From assembly GCF_021347895.1 (NCBI RefSeq), contig NC_067123.1, forward strand, positions 41,541,527 to 41,605,526: a DNA stretch of 64,000 nucleotides. The letters are read 5' to 3'. The DNA is from Acanthochromis polyacanthus. Its lineage: Eukaryota; Chordata; Actinopteri; Pomacentridae. This document shows positions 10,430 through 21,700 of this stretch, in pieces. Both the position numbers and the translations under genes were made by a program. The first letter of the stretch is position 1. Every line of letters begins with the position of its first letter. The notes beneath the pieces were generated by a model, which made no database searches, was not told where the DNA came from, and worked only from the letters and a program-made list of their open reading frames with translations.

Positions 10430-11702
10430 ATGGTAGTGTGGTCTAACACGTCACAAGAAAATATAAAAAAGTTGCAAATTGTACAAAATAGAGCAGCAAG
10501 AATCGCTTTGCATTGCGGTTACAGAACAAACATTATAGCCATGCACAAGTTTGGGCTGGCTATTGGTTAAGGAAAGATTATTGTATTCATTGCTGGTTTT
10601 CTTTAGAAACATTTTAATTACAAAAAAAAACATCAAGCTTGTATAAAAATGTATATTTTAGTTCAGCTAGGCATAGCTATGCAACCAGACATGCTACCAG
10701 AGGAAATTTTACAGTACCCAAATCAAACACAAATACAATTAAACAAATGGTTCTGTACAGAGCTATGCAAGAACGGAATAAACTACCAGAAAACATTACA
10801 CAAGAAAATAGCAACATAATTTTCAAGAAGTTAAGCAAAAAACATCTGTGCACAATAGAGACTTAATATAGGTCAATTGGAAGTACACGTATTACTTAAA
10901 ATTGCACCTTCGCTACTGAAATAGTTCTAGCGAGATGAATAGTAAAAGAATGGGTGACTGTCAAATCTGATTTAAATTTAATTGTTAAATCGGGTTAATT
11001 TGGGGTTTGTGCTTCAGTGGAGTTGGGTGTAATATCAAAGGGCAAAAGAAATTTGAGTTTTGTGTGACCAATATACATAATATATGTAGATCTGTGTAGA
11101 TATGATGATATGTAAATACTATACATCACTGCTGACCTGGGGGGCTGCACACTGACGTAGTGGTTAGCACTTTCGCCTTGCAACAAGAAGATCCCTGGTT
11201 CGATTCCCGGGGTGGGCCTGGGATCTTTCTGCATGGAGTTTGCATGTTCTCCCTGTGCATGCGTGGGTTTTCTCCGGGTACTCCGGCTTCCTCCCACAGT
11301 CCAAAAACATGCTGAGGTTAATTGATCACTCTAAATTACCCGTAGGTGTGAATGTGAATGTATTTGTTTGTCTGTATATGTAGCCCTGTGACAGACTGGT
11401 GACCTGTCCAGGGTGTCCCCTGCCTTCACCCGAGTCGGCTGAGATAGACTCCAGCACCCCCCATGACCCTAGAGAGGATAAAGCGGTGTATAGAGAATGG
11501 ATGGATGGATGGATGCTGACCTGGGAGCGGTCTTGTATTGTCGTGTTGTGTATTTTTTGTGTTTTATGTTGCATTTGTATAGGGATTGTATTGTAAGTGA
11601 TGCAACTGCACTGACACATTGTAAAGATTTTGTATGGACCCCAGGAAGAATAGCTTTGGCATTGCCATAGCTCATAGGGATCCAAATAAATCAAATCAAA
11701 TG
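10430..11702 (+). mobile_element. 3' end of a non-LTR retrotransposon (LINE)
   Basis: Plus-strand debris reads LQIVQNRAARIALHCGYRTN, the region after the RT domain in CR1/jockey-type LINEs. It continues with a 75-aa remnant (10639-10866, TRHATRGNFTVPKSNTN ... MQERNKLPENI), the usual C-terminal end of such pol proteins. A 3' UTR follows, ending TATGGACCCCAGGAAGAATAG ... GGATCCAAATAAATC with a short AATC-type tail. A SINE is inserted in the UTR at 11142-11514. Stops and a frameshift interrupt it. It lies in intron 1 of member 2. Confidence 0.75.
11142..11514 (+). mobile_element. tRNA-derived SINE with 11-bp target duplication
   Basis: The 5' part has RNA polymerase III boxes: A box TAGTGGTTAGC (about 11158) and B box GGTTCGATTCC (11197-11207). 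A conserved body follows (GGAGTTTGCATGTTCTCC, CTCCGGCTTCCTCCCACAG, CCTGTCCAGGGTGT). It ends in an (ATGG)n tail. The direct repeat GCTGACCTGGG lies on each side (11131-11141 and 11515-11525), a clean target-site duplication inside the surrounding LINE. It is a widespread teleost SINE type. Confidence 0.88.
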
Positions 11703-12539
11703 GTATAATTGAAGAATTCAATAAAACAGTGACTGAGGAACTGAAAAATCATAAATAAATGCCATGAAGAAACACCAGACCACAACTAGTTATAATTTAG
11801 ACAAAGAAAATAAGACAATTATAATAATAGGTAAATAGATAAGAGGAATGAATGAAGAAAAACTGTTTTAAAAATGGTAATAATTGAATAAAATCAATGA
11901 AAAGCTAGACTAAAGGTAGGCTTTGAGTTTACATCTTTAAATATCAACACTTTTTAAAAAACTAATTCCAATATATGTATTTTGCTGACAAATATTTTTC
12001 TATTATCCTTTAAGTTTTAACACTAAATTTTACAGTTTTTGTGTTTTTAATAATTACATCACAATATATGAATATAAGAATATAAGAAACAAAGAACAAA
12101 AATGGAGTAAAAAAACAATTAGAATAATAAAATTAACCAATATTCACAACCCTGTATCTCGACAAACAACATGAAAGACTCAACAAAACAGGAAGTAAGG
12201 AATTTAAAAAATCATAAATAAAAGCAATGAAGAAACACCAGACCAGGATTAGTAACAACAAGACAATAATAATATAAAAAATATGACTAAAGATAGATGA
12301 CAATACAATAAATAGAGAAATAAACGAATAAAATATGTTTTAAAAATGTCAATAATTCAATAAAATCAGCCAAAAGCCAGACTAAAGGTAGGTTTTTAGT
12401 TTGCTTCTTTAAATATCAACACTTTTTTAAAAAAACAAATTCCAATGTATGCATTTTATTTACAAGCATTCTTAAAATATGTATTCTGTGTTCTAATGCT
12501 GCTGTTCTGAACCGTCTCAGTGACAGTGATAGAGGTTTG

Positions 12540-12940
12540 AGTGCTTTTGTGTAGATTTTGCTTCTTTTCATAAAGGTTTTGTCTGTTTTTTGTGAAGAGT
12601 TTGTTGTTTATGTTAACATTTTGTTTTTGTTGAAGATTTGTGTGTTTTTGAGGAGATTTTGTGTCTTTTTGTGAAAATTTTGTGTATTTTAGCGCAAGTT
12701 TTGTGTCTTCTATGTTGAGGTTTGTGTGTTTGTTGACGATTTGTGTGTTTTTGTGGAGATTTTAGGTCTTGTGTAAGGGTTTTGGATCTTTTTGGAAAAT
12801 GTTTGTCTCTTTTATGTGAACATTTTGTGTCTTTTGTGGTGGTTTTGTCTCTTTTTCTTGAGGTGTTTTGTTTTTCTGTGAAAGTTTTGTCATTTTTGTG
12901 GTGGTTTCATGTATTTTTGTGGTTATATTGTGTAGTTAGA
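12540..12940. repeat. Diverged TTTTGTGTxTTTTTG-type minisatellite
   Basis: About 400 bp of degenerate repeats around TTTTGTG, TGTGTTTTTG and similar, in intron 1 of member 2. A similar T-rich array is at 29945-30250. Short ORFs here are low-complexity artefacts. Confidence 0.7.
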
Positions 12941-13254
12941 TTTTTCAAATATTTTTTTTTTAAAGCAGACAATGGGAAACAAACAAATACACACCTTGAA
13001 TTTGTAGTTTTAGCTTCTTAGGGTTTAAAAAAGCCACAAAAATGATTACATTTCTTTCATAAATTATAAAAAGTCTTGAATAAATTGAGATAAATGAGCC
13101 ACCAAATTATTTGTCACAGTAAAATATCAGCATTTTTACAGTGTTGGTTTTAAATTTGCCATTTATTTGACAGTAAACACACAACATTAACCTCTGTGGA
13201 ATCAGACATGACAGAGTTTTATGTCATAAATCAATGTCTCTGTCTTCTTTTTAG

Positions 13255-13584
13255 GAAAACACAGTGAAACCAGATGAAGCAATGACTACCAATAACTCCA
13301 CCAATACGACCTCGACAGGCGAAGGCAACGGAGACGGCGACGACACTGGAGGCAACAACAGCAATGGTGGCAACAACAGCAATGGTGGCAGCAACAGCAA
13401 TGGTGGAAACAACAGCAATGGTGGTAACAACAACGACAACGGCAACAACAACAGTACCAACTCCAATGGAACCCAGACCACAAAGGCCCCCCAGGACATG
13501 ACCATGAAGAACGGACAGAACCACGCCTTCACCTCCATCCGTCTGCTGCTGGGATGCTTTGTTCTCGGAGCTCTTTGGCTGTGA
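13255..13584 (+). CDS. GPI-anchored Asn-rich glycoprotein, exon 2 (member 2)
   Basis: The acceptor TTCTTTTTAG ends at 13254 and the exon continues in phase 0 (ENTVKPDEAMTTNNSTNTTS). It encodes 109 residues plus TGA; with exon 1 the precursor is 129 aa. The ectodomain is Asn/Gly/Ser-rich with about five copies of an 18-bp unit (GGNNSN, about 13350-13435) and about ten N-x-S/T sequons, so it should be densely N-glycosylated. The C-terminus (NGQNHAFTS, then RLLLGCFVLGALWL and stop) is a good GPI signal: small residues, short spacer, hydrophobic end with no cytoplasmic tail. Two-exon layout, phase, size class and tail match members 1 and 3. The protein is not recognisable by residues; CD52-like is an inference. 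The minus-strand ORFs here are shadows. Confidence 0.82.
   Translation, partial: ENTVKPDEAMTTNNSTNTTSTGEGNGDGDDTGGNNSNGGNNSNGGSNSNGGNNSNGGNNNDNGNNNSTNSNGTQTTKAPQDMTMKNGQNHAFTSIRLLLGCFVLGALWL
13350..13440 (+). repeat. 18-bp coding minisatellite in member 2
   Basis: Repeats of GGCAACAACAGCAATGGT give GNNSNG units, each adding an N-glycosylation sequon. Confidence 0.85.
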
Positions 13585-14044
13585 GCGCGACAACGCCATT
13601 TACCATGCTGCAAATCCAAACCAAGTTTTGAGAGTAGAAAATTCTAATATAAATATGTAACAATGCTTTATTTCCATAGCACCTTTCAGAAACAAGCGCT
13701 GTAGAGTTAAAAATGAGCCATATGATGATTGAAGTGAGTCATAAGATGGGATTCGAGTGCGGAAATTAATGAGATCTCCAATCGGAAAGTAGCAGAAAAA
13801 TCCTAACATCAACTCTAAAACTCAGGCAATCAGTGAAGTGTAATAGGAATCAAGGTGTGTGTTGAAAACCTGTCAGCAGAATTTTAAATTAAGTGCACTG
13901 TCAAAAAAACAACAACTGAAAAGCAAACAAAAGAAACCTCTGTGAAAAAACTGTGAGAAAATAGCAGCCAGAGTTCCAGGAAGAAAAATCTACTAAAAAA
14001 AACAGGAGAAAAAACTGTGAAATTGCAGCATACATATTTACTCT

Positions 14045-14540
14045 ACCGCTCAAAAGTTTGGGGTCACTTAGAAATGACTTTATTGTTGAAAGAAAAGCAA
14101 TTTTCATCTTTATCTTACATATCTTCTTATATGTCTTAGAAATTTTGGACAAGCTGAGTGATTTTGGGTCAATTTGGACTAAATCTGGGTTATTTTGGAC
14201 AGATGACAAGTCGAAATTGTCTAATAAATGGAACCTTGTCTGGTCAAACTTTCCTCACATCAGATTCTACTGATGTTAGAGCCTCAAAAGTTGGTGAAAT
14301 GTCAACCAAAGACTGTATTTTAGTAGAAACATGGATCCATCCATATAAACTACTGTTCAAAGGTTTGGGGTTGCTTAGAGGTGTCCTAATTTTTGAAAGA
14401 AAATATGTGTTTTTCAATGAAGATAACATTAAATGAATAATACATCCAGTCTAGACATTGTTAATGTGGTAAATGACTATTCTAGCTATACTAATTATTA
14501 TCTGTAATTTAGGGACAGTCTAGCTAAGTTGTTGAAAAAA
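14045..14540. mobile_element. Non-autonomous Tc1/mariner-type repeat
   Basis: CGCTCAAAAGTTTGGGGTCA (14048) and CTGTTCAAAGGTTTGGGGTT (14353) are two copies of the terminal motif of a very common vertebrate MITE. They are followed by TTGAAAGAAAAGC-type sequence and AAATGACTATTCTAGCT near 14475. There is no coding capacity. Confidence 0.55.
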
Positions 14541-14649
14541 GTCCAATACCATTTTTTGCAGTGTGCAGTCTTTGGATGATAAAATAAAATGCAATAAAAT
14601 AATCAACTCTAGAGGAAATGAAAGCATGAGAAATGAAAGGAGAGATTGT

Positions 14650-14790
14650 TAATGACGCAAAATTCTTGAACATTCAGGTTTTAATTCCAGCAGGGTGTAA
14701 TAAAAGACGCTGGTTGTCCCAAACATTAGCAGAACATACAAGTAAGTGGGTGTCATCTGCATAGCGTAGAACACAGAAGGGGACCCAATA
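14650..14790 (-). mobile_element. Decayed LINE RT fragment
   Basis: GGGTGTCATCTGCATAGC is the complement of the YADD(T) core codons, with the AATTCTTGAACATTCAGG flank of the same LINE block seen near 1200 and 51600. Confidence 0.5.
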
Positions 14791-14799
14791 CAGATCTCT

Positions 14800-15330
14800 G
14801 GGGGACACCGTAGCTAAAATGCATTATTAGCTGCTTATAATGCCTATATGCCTTATAAATTAAACTAACACACTACGAGTTGGCTAATGTGAATCATATC
14901 CAGTCCGTTTATTTATTTAGAGTATATTTGTTTGAATTTTAAGATGCTACAGTTGGATTTTAAAACATATATTAGATTTATGTATTTTTCTTGCATGTAA
15001 TTATTTATTTAGTTACAATTATATTTTGCAAATATATATACATAGCATAAGTAAGTGGATTATAATTTCATCTGTAGACATGTTTATGCATTAGTGAGGA
15101 AAATGTCCTTCCTGTGTGTAGTAGTATAATTATTTGTCTACAGTTGTACAAGCAGTGGTGTATTTCAAAAATGTAATAAACGGAGTGATAAATATTTATA
15201 ACAGCAGTCTTTATACCATCCTGTAATATTCACATTTATGATATGTATCCGTTAAAATAAAAAGAACATTATTTAATCAAATATCAAGGTGTTTTTTTTT
15301 TTTCGTTTTTGTGTGGTGCACAATCTGGAA
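14800..15330. other. AT-rich intergenic stretch
   Basis: Nothing recognised beyond a poly-T/TTTCG run at 15294-15308. Confidence 0.4.
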
Positions 15331-15339
15331 ATCAAAGAG

Positions 15340-16186
15340 TGATCTGCTTTGTTGGCACCAGGAAAGTAATCCGACCGGGTATCATATGTGATAACACAAA
15401 TGAAATGGAGAGAACAAGGAAGAGAGACTGAATTTATTTCAAAAGGAGACCTAATATGAGCTTTTGTTGTGTTACAGTATGAGCAAGATTTGACACTAAT
15501 ACTGAATCAACACAAAAATAATGAACCGCAACTGATCTTTAACAGGAATATCCTCATGTATTTGATATTTTTCAGCTTGTAAGAGCTTAAATACTGTTTC
15601 ACCAACTATAATATCAGCTCACACTAACTTTAAAATACAATAAACTGGCATTATTATGGTTAGGGTTAAGGTTAGGGGTTATGGTTCAGGTTAGATATAA
15701 AGTAGAATGTCTTATTAACAGAACAGGATAAAACAACATTTTAGTAACTCCTTTTGAGGGTGAAAACATAAAAATTCTCACTCAAAGTAGTTCCCTTAAT
15801 CGTTTATTGGGCCATTTCAGAACTGGAGAACATTTTACATCAAATTTCCAATAATCCATGTACAAAATCCTAAAACATGCAGTAGTTGTGTAAATGTTCT
15901 TTTCTTGAGACCAAATGTAAAAAAAGAAAAGAAAAGAAAAAGAATCTAGGAGAAAAGAATGTTTGAAAATATTTCAAAAATATCAAATAAGTCTGGAGTT
16001 CAAACTAAAATGCCATTTTTCTCTTGTCTCATCCTGCTGATGACCAAATTAAACCTCTAATAAAACAGTTCAAATCAAATTTAAATCTCCTTTTTTTGGG
16101 TTTTATTTTTTTCATTGGTGTATCTTGTAATTGTGGGAAGATTTTTAAAATCAACATAATATTTTAAATAATAATTCTTACACATC
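15340..16186 (+). repeat. Paralogous segment A: duplicate of the upstream/intron of member 3
   Basis: Blocks here match the member-3 locus in the same order and orientation. 15345-15480 (GTTGGCACCAGGA, TGATAACA, AGCTTTTGTTGTG) matches 30680-30790. 15835-15905 (AATAATCCATGTACAAAAT) matches 33065-33125. 15975-16185 (AAATATCAAATAAGTCTGGAG, TAATTGTGGGAA) matches 34395-34560. The match resumes at 26514 after the retroviral insertion. A signal-peptide exon equivalent to 32654-32707 was not found between the blocks, so any fourth gene here has lost it. Confidence 0.7.
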
Positions 16187-16602
16187 TGTTAGAGTTGAAT
16201 ACATGTATCATAATCGAGCCTTAGACCATTAACTGTGTGTGCATAGTATTTTACATGACTATTTTTATAGAATACCACTCACTCACTTCTACCTGCACAT
16301 ATCTCTCTCTCTCTCTCTCTCCCTAGTCTCCACATCCCAGTATATTTCCACTCTTTCAGCTTAGCACACCCCCTTGTGTAACTCGAGCTATTTCTTATCT
16401 TATGCTATGTTTTCATTTCTGCTTGTGTATAAAATAAACTTCGTATGGGAGCAGTCTTTGTAGCTCGCACTAATGTGTCTTGTTACACTGTGCTGTGTTA
16501 CCCTTGCAAGTAAAAGTTACAGTCTCCGTGTCTTTCTGGTTCGGTGAATATCTTCTTATGTTATGTGGGAGCTCTCAGCGGAGCTTCTCTCTGAGATATA
16601 AC
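16187..16602 (+). repeat. Putative 5' LTR of the endogenous retrovirus
   Basis: Begins TGTTAGAGTTG at the junction with paralogous segment A. It contains a (CT)n run (16305-16321), a TATAAAATAAA TATA/poly(A) cluster (about 16427-16437) and a T-rich region. The likely end is just before TGGTCCTTCGAGCCGGATC (16604 on), which looks like a tRNA primer-binding site. There is no second LTR to fix the limits. Confidence 0.45.
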
Positions 16603-18544
16603 TTGGTCCTTCGAGCCGGATCCGAGGATTCCTTCCCGACGTTGAGGAGAGCCGACACCGAAGTCTGTCGACAGCGATCGTCGCCAAGCAGCGAGATCTG
16701 AAAATCCTGGGACGTGAATTTGTGGCCAGGTCGGTGAAAAGAAAAGCGGTCCCTCGGTGCTGGGTGTGAATCCAAGGATCCGATCCAGGAAGTGACACCG
16801 ATCAGAACCACGGGTGAGAAAGAGATTCCGCTAGCATGATAAAAGAGATTCCGCCGGCAAGGTGTACACAGGTGTGAGTGTGAAGAGATTCCGCCGTAAT
16901 GGCATGATAAAATAGATTCTGCCGACATGACGAAAGAGATTCCGTCATCAAGGTGTACACGGTGTGAATGTGAAGAGTGATTGAGAAATTCAAGCACATT
17001 ATAAGGTCTAGAGTACCTTGCTGAATTTCTGATTTATTATTTTCCTTGTTGTTGACGACGTACTGGTGACAAGGGGATTAAGGGCGAGCTAGACTCATAA
17101 AAACTAACACCGCTGCAGCTTATCTGCAGTAGAAGGATGTGTTGGTGTCCTCCCGTTGTCTCGTGCCAGAGAACTCAACAACAAGCAGCTATAGGACAAA
17201 AACAAAGCGTATTAGAAGGCGATGAGAAATTTATGGAAGGATATGTGGAAGAATCAGGAAAAAATAAGTCAAAAAAGATGGAGAAAGAAACATAATTTCT
17301 CAGGCAAATTAGATGAGAGAGACATCTTAGAACTCCAAACTAAAATAAAAACTGAAATCCTTCAGATAAAGAGTGAAAAAAAAAAAGAAGCGCAGAAAGG
17401 ATGCCAATACACCTGGGAACCTAAGGAGCTGTTCGAGGGAGACCGAAGTCTGTGCACAGCCCCCTGGAACTAGGTTTGGGGACAAAAGTCCTCCGTGGTT
17501 GAATTCCATGTCGGCCGGTTAAAACCCTGTCCAGGTTCCGCGGGGTTCCAGGTTGATGACATCTGAACAAAGCGCTTTAGGAAAGTGAAGTCCTGAGCTA
17601 AGAGAAGCCAAAACTTACAGTAGGAAAGTGAAGTCCTGAGCTAAGAGAAGCCAAAACTTACAAAATGTGTGCATGTGTAAAACTGTGAGTGTGAAAGGAC
17701 TGGTCAGTGATTGAAGCAGCGGACAGCCTGAAACCTATCGGTGTGAACGTACGGCTGTTGTCAGTTGAAGTAAATCACTGCGTGTAAACAGTCATTAAGA
17801 TTTAGGAGGATTTTGTGAAAACTCTAAAACGACCTTTTGTCCTGATATTGGACCCCTAGTGGAAAACCAGACTAGCTAATAGAGCTGGCTGAGAAGCTTG
17901 TTTTCCAAGGGCTGAACTTTGGCTTATGACGCATTGTTTTTCACAAATTCTCAATAAAATAATTTTGAAAAACACCACAAATTCTAAATAAAAATAATAG
18001 TTACAAAAAAACAAAACAAAAATGAGAAATAATCAAGAAAAATTTCACTATAAGGCGATGCAAAATAAGCAGAACAGAACAGAAGCATCCAGATTTGATA
18101 CAATTCTTGTCAGATTGGGAAAAGAAATATGAATTTAATAGCAAATTAATAGTAGGAGGCTGCACAGAGCTATTTACAGAATTAACTGCAAAACAACGAA
18201 CTGATAAAAGAAATCAAAAGAAACTGAAAAACAGCTTCACTATGCAGAAATATGGCTGGAAGAAGCACAAAGAAAAAAAGAAATACAGCAACAAATAAAA
18301 AAAGCTGAGGCCTGTGCAGCCAGAGCAGAAGGTGATAAGATAGTGTACAAAAACACAAAGACAACAACGATGGCCTGGTGCATCAGAGGCCGAAGGCGCC
18401 GCGGCAGCTGAGGCACCAGATAAATGACCTCTCCCCCTTGATAATAACTTGACAGAATTTTGTCGTATGCAAGCATGATCACAGAAATTACTTTGTGGTC
18501 CGATTTGCTTTGTAACATTGACTACAGAAACCTGCGATGGAGTC
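16603..18544 (+). pseudogene. ERV leader and gag-like debris
   Basis: Contains a small repeat set around GAGATTCCGCC (16809-16950) and a 43-bp tandem duplication (GGAAAGTGAAGTCCTGAGC, twice at about 17579-17660). Short Lys/Glu-rich ORFs (17222-17473, 18095-18298) resemble eroded gag. There is no continuous reading frame. Confidence 0.4.
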
Positions 18545-18759
18545 TGTTGTGTGATTGGTCCTTTGTCCCCGATTGACCCAGTTTTGGATTGTGGGCGTGG
18601 CTATGTGGCTACACACCGGTGCGCAATTCAATAAATGGCCTATGCCTATTCACAAAAGTGTGACAAGCAGGTCAAAGATATGTCTGTCGACTGTGTCTCC
18701 ATTTTTCTCCGTTTTGCCGGTTTATTCCAACTCTTACACGCAGAATGACTGTCCCAACA
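18545..18759 (+). repeat. Left LTR of copia element
   Basis: TGTTGTGTGATTGG to CTGTCCCAACA. It includes the AATAAA hexamer within TTCAATAAATGG that serves as poly(A) signal in the right copy. No difference from the right LTR was seen. Confidence 0.95.
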
Positions 18760-21700
18760 GGTTATGGGCCCAGTAAAGAGTTTGGAAGCCGATGGAATCG
18801 TTTATTGTTTGACGGAGATGAAAAGAATTATGAGCTCTGGGAAACGAAGTTCCTGGCACATTTGCGTCTGCTGGACCTGAAGACCACCATCCTGGGTGGA
18901 GCCCCCGCTGCAGGCTCAGATGGTGTTGCAGCAGATGCAAATAAAAATGAGGAGGCATATGCAGTCTTGATCCAGTTGTTGGACGATAAAAGTTTGTCTC
19001 TTGTAATGAGAGATGCTGCTGATGACGGGGGAAAAGCGCTCCAGATCCTGCGTGACCATTACGCAGGGAAGGGAAAGCCGCGCGTAATAAGTCTGTACAC
19101 GGAGCTGACATCTCTTCAAAAGGGTATGAATGAGAGCGTCACAGACTATATTATTCGTGCGGAGACTGCCATCACAGCGCTGCGTAATGCAGGAGAGACA
19201 CTTAGTGACGGTCTACTGACCGCAATGATTTTAAAAGGTCTGCCTGATGTGTTCAAACCATTCTCTGTTCACATTACACAGAGTGATTCAACGTTGTCAT
19301 TTGCTGATTTTAAGACTAAACTGAGGAGCTATGAAAGCACGGAGAAGTGTGGTGCGTCTGGCTCAGGAGAGGACAGTGTGATGAAGGTGAAAGGAAGAGA
19401 CAGGAGAGATAATTGGAGTGCAAAACTCACCTGTTTCACCTGCGGTCTGAAGGGCCACAAAGCCGCGGAGTGCACTTCCATTGGAGAGCGTAGAGACCAG
19501 AGACAGTGGTGTAGCCTTTGTAAAAGCGCCACGCACAAGGACGCAAATTGTCGGCGGAGGAAACGGGACAAGGTGAAGCAAGCGGTGGATGAGGAAGACC
19601 ACACGTTCGCCTTTAAGGTCCAGCTGGATGCCGCCGCCCCGGTCAACGCTGAGAGGATGAGGGGCCTCATGGTCGACTCGGGAGCGACAAGGCATATCAT
19701 CACTGATATGGAGAAGTTTGAGGAGTTTGATCCAAACTTCCAAGCGCAAAGTCACATTCTGGAGTTGGCTGATGGAGAGCGCGCTAGCGGGATTGCGCTA
19801 AAGAAAGGTATTGCCAAAGTGCGCATGAGAGACAATAAAGGCCGTGATGTGGATCTGATGTTGAAGGAGGCGCTCTACGTCCCATCCTTTTCTCAGGACA
19901 TCTTCTCGGTTAAAGCAGCAACGGCCCAAGGAGCAACTGTCATCTTCAAAGAGGGACAGAATCGTCTTATCCACAAAAACGGTACAATTTTTGATATTAA
20001 CACACATGACAGACTATTTTATTTAGATACTCTTGAAAATGAAACTGATCAATGTAGTGTGTGTTATGACATTCAGACATGGCATGAAATATTGGGGCAT
20101 TGTAATTATGACGATGTGTTAAAGCTGGAAAGTGTAACAAACGGTATGAAGATAAAAGGGAAAACTGAGAGGTCTAATCTGAAATGTGAAGTATGCATAA
20201 AAGGTAAATTTGCTCAGAGTAGAAATACAGATCCAGATGAAAAAGCTAAAAATGTACTGGAGCTTGTTCATACTGATTTGGCTGGGCCAATAGAGCCAGC
20301 AAGTAAAGAAGGCTTTAGATTTGCTCTTGCATTTACAGATGATTATTCTGGAGTCATTTTCACTTACTTTTTAAAATCTAAGAGTGATACTGTCAAAGCT
20401 ACAGAGAGGTTCATTGCTGATGTTGCACCATATGGAAAAATTAAATGTTTAAGATCAGACAATGGAACTGAATATACCTCAGCTGTGTTTCAGTCACTGC
20501 TAAGGCAAAATGCCATCAGACATGAAACCTCAGCCCCGTGGTCGCCCCATCAGAATGGGACAGCAGAAAGGGCCTGGAGAACTCTATTTGAAATGGCTCG
20601 ATGTATGTTGATAGAAAGTAAATTACCAAAACAGTTGTGGCCATATGCAGTACAAACTGCTGCTATAATCAGAAATAGATGTTTCAACAGGCGACTAGGA
20701 CAAACCCCATACTTTGTGTTAACAGGGAAGATCCCTGATATGACCAAAATGAGAGCGTTTGGTTCAGAGTGTTTTGCTTACAAATATGATCAGAAAAAGT
20801 TGGACACACGCTGTGAAAAAGGAATATTTGTAGGTTATGACAAAAACAGTCCTGCATTTCTAGTGTTTTATCCAAGCACTGGTAAAGTGATGAAAAATAG
20901 GCTGGTAAAATTTGTGACAAAAACAACTAATGAATGTGACACTCAGACAGATGAAGACATATATGACTATTCTAAATATAGACAAAGTGTACGGGAGCCA
21001 CCAAAACCGGATGTGACTAATATGATTCCTGAAGAACTAAAAACAGAGGAGAGTGAATTGAATATCAACTCACAAAGTGAGAATGAGAGTAGTCAAAGTG
21101 CTCGTTATCCAAAAAGAGAGAGGAGACCCCCAAAATTCTACAGAGATTATGATTATGAAGTGAAATTTGATGAAGATAGATCATTGATGGATATTGACTA
21201 TTGTTATCGTGTGACATGTGATGTTCCCCTGACATTGCAAGAAGCTGTTAACTCTCCCAAATCACAGAAGTGGGTTAAAGCAATGCAGGAAGAAATGGAC
21301 TCTCTAATTGAGAATGATACCTACACACTAACATCCTTACCTGAGGGCAAACATGCAGTGGGGGGCAGATGGGTTTTTGCTGTTAAAGAAAATCCAGTTG
21401 AGACCCTATACAAAGCCAGATATGTTGCGAAAGGTTATAGTCAATTGGCTGGGATTGATTATAATGAAACTTTCTCACCTACAGCAGATATGACTTCTGT
21501 ACGTGCCCTAATGCAGCTTGCAGCTCAATATGATTTAGAACTCCATCAGATGGACATTAAAACAGCTTATCTGCATGCTCCTATAGATTGTGAAATTTAT
21601 ATGGAACAACCTGAAGGATTCGAGATAAAATCAAAAACAGGAGAGAAACTGGTGTGTAAACTTAACAAATCGCTTTATGGTCTAAAGCAGTCAGGACGAA

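Noticed and set aside
11158..11230. tRNA-like sequence with A and B boxes
   Set aside because: Head of a tRNA-derived SINE with body, tail and target duplication; not a functional tRNA gene.
13231..13619. Three minus-strand ORFs with Val/Leu/Cys runs
   Set aside because: Antisense of the Asn/Gly-rich exon 2 of member 2.
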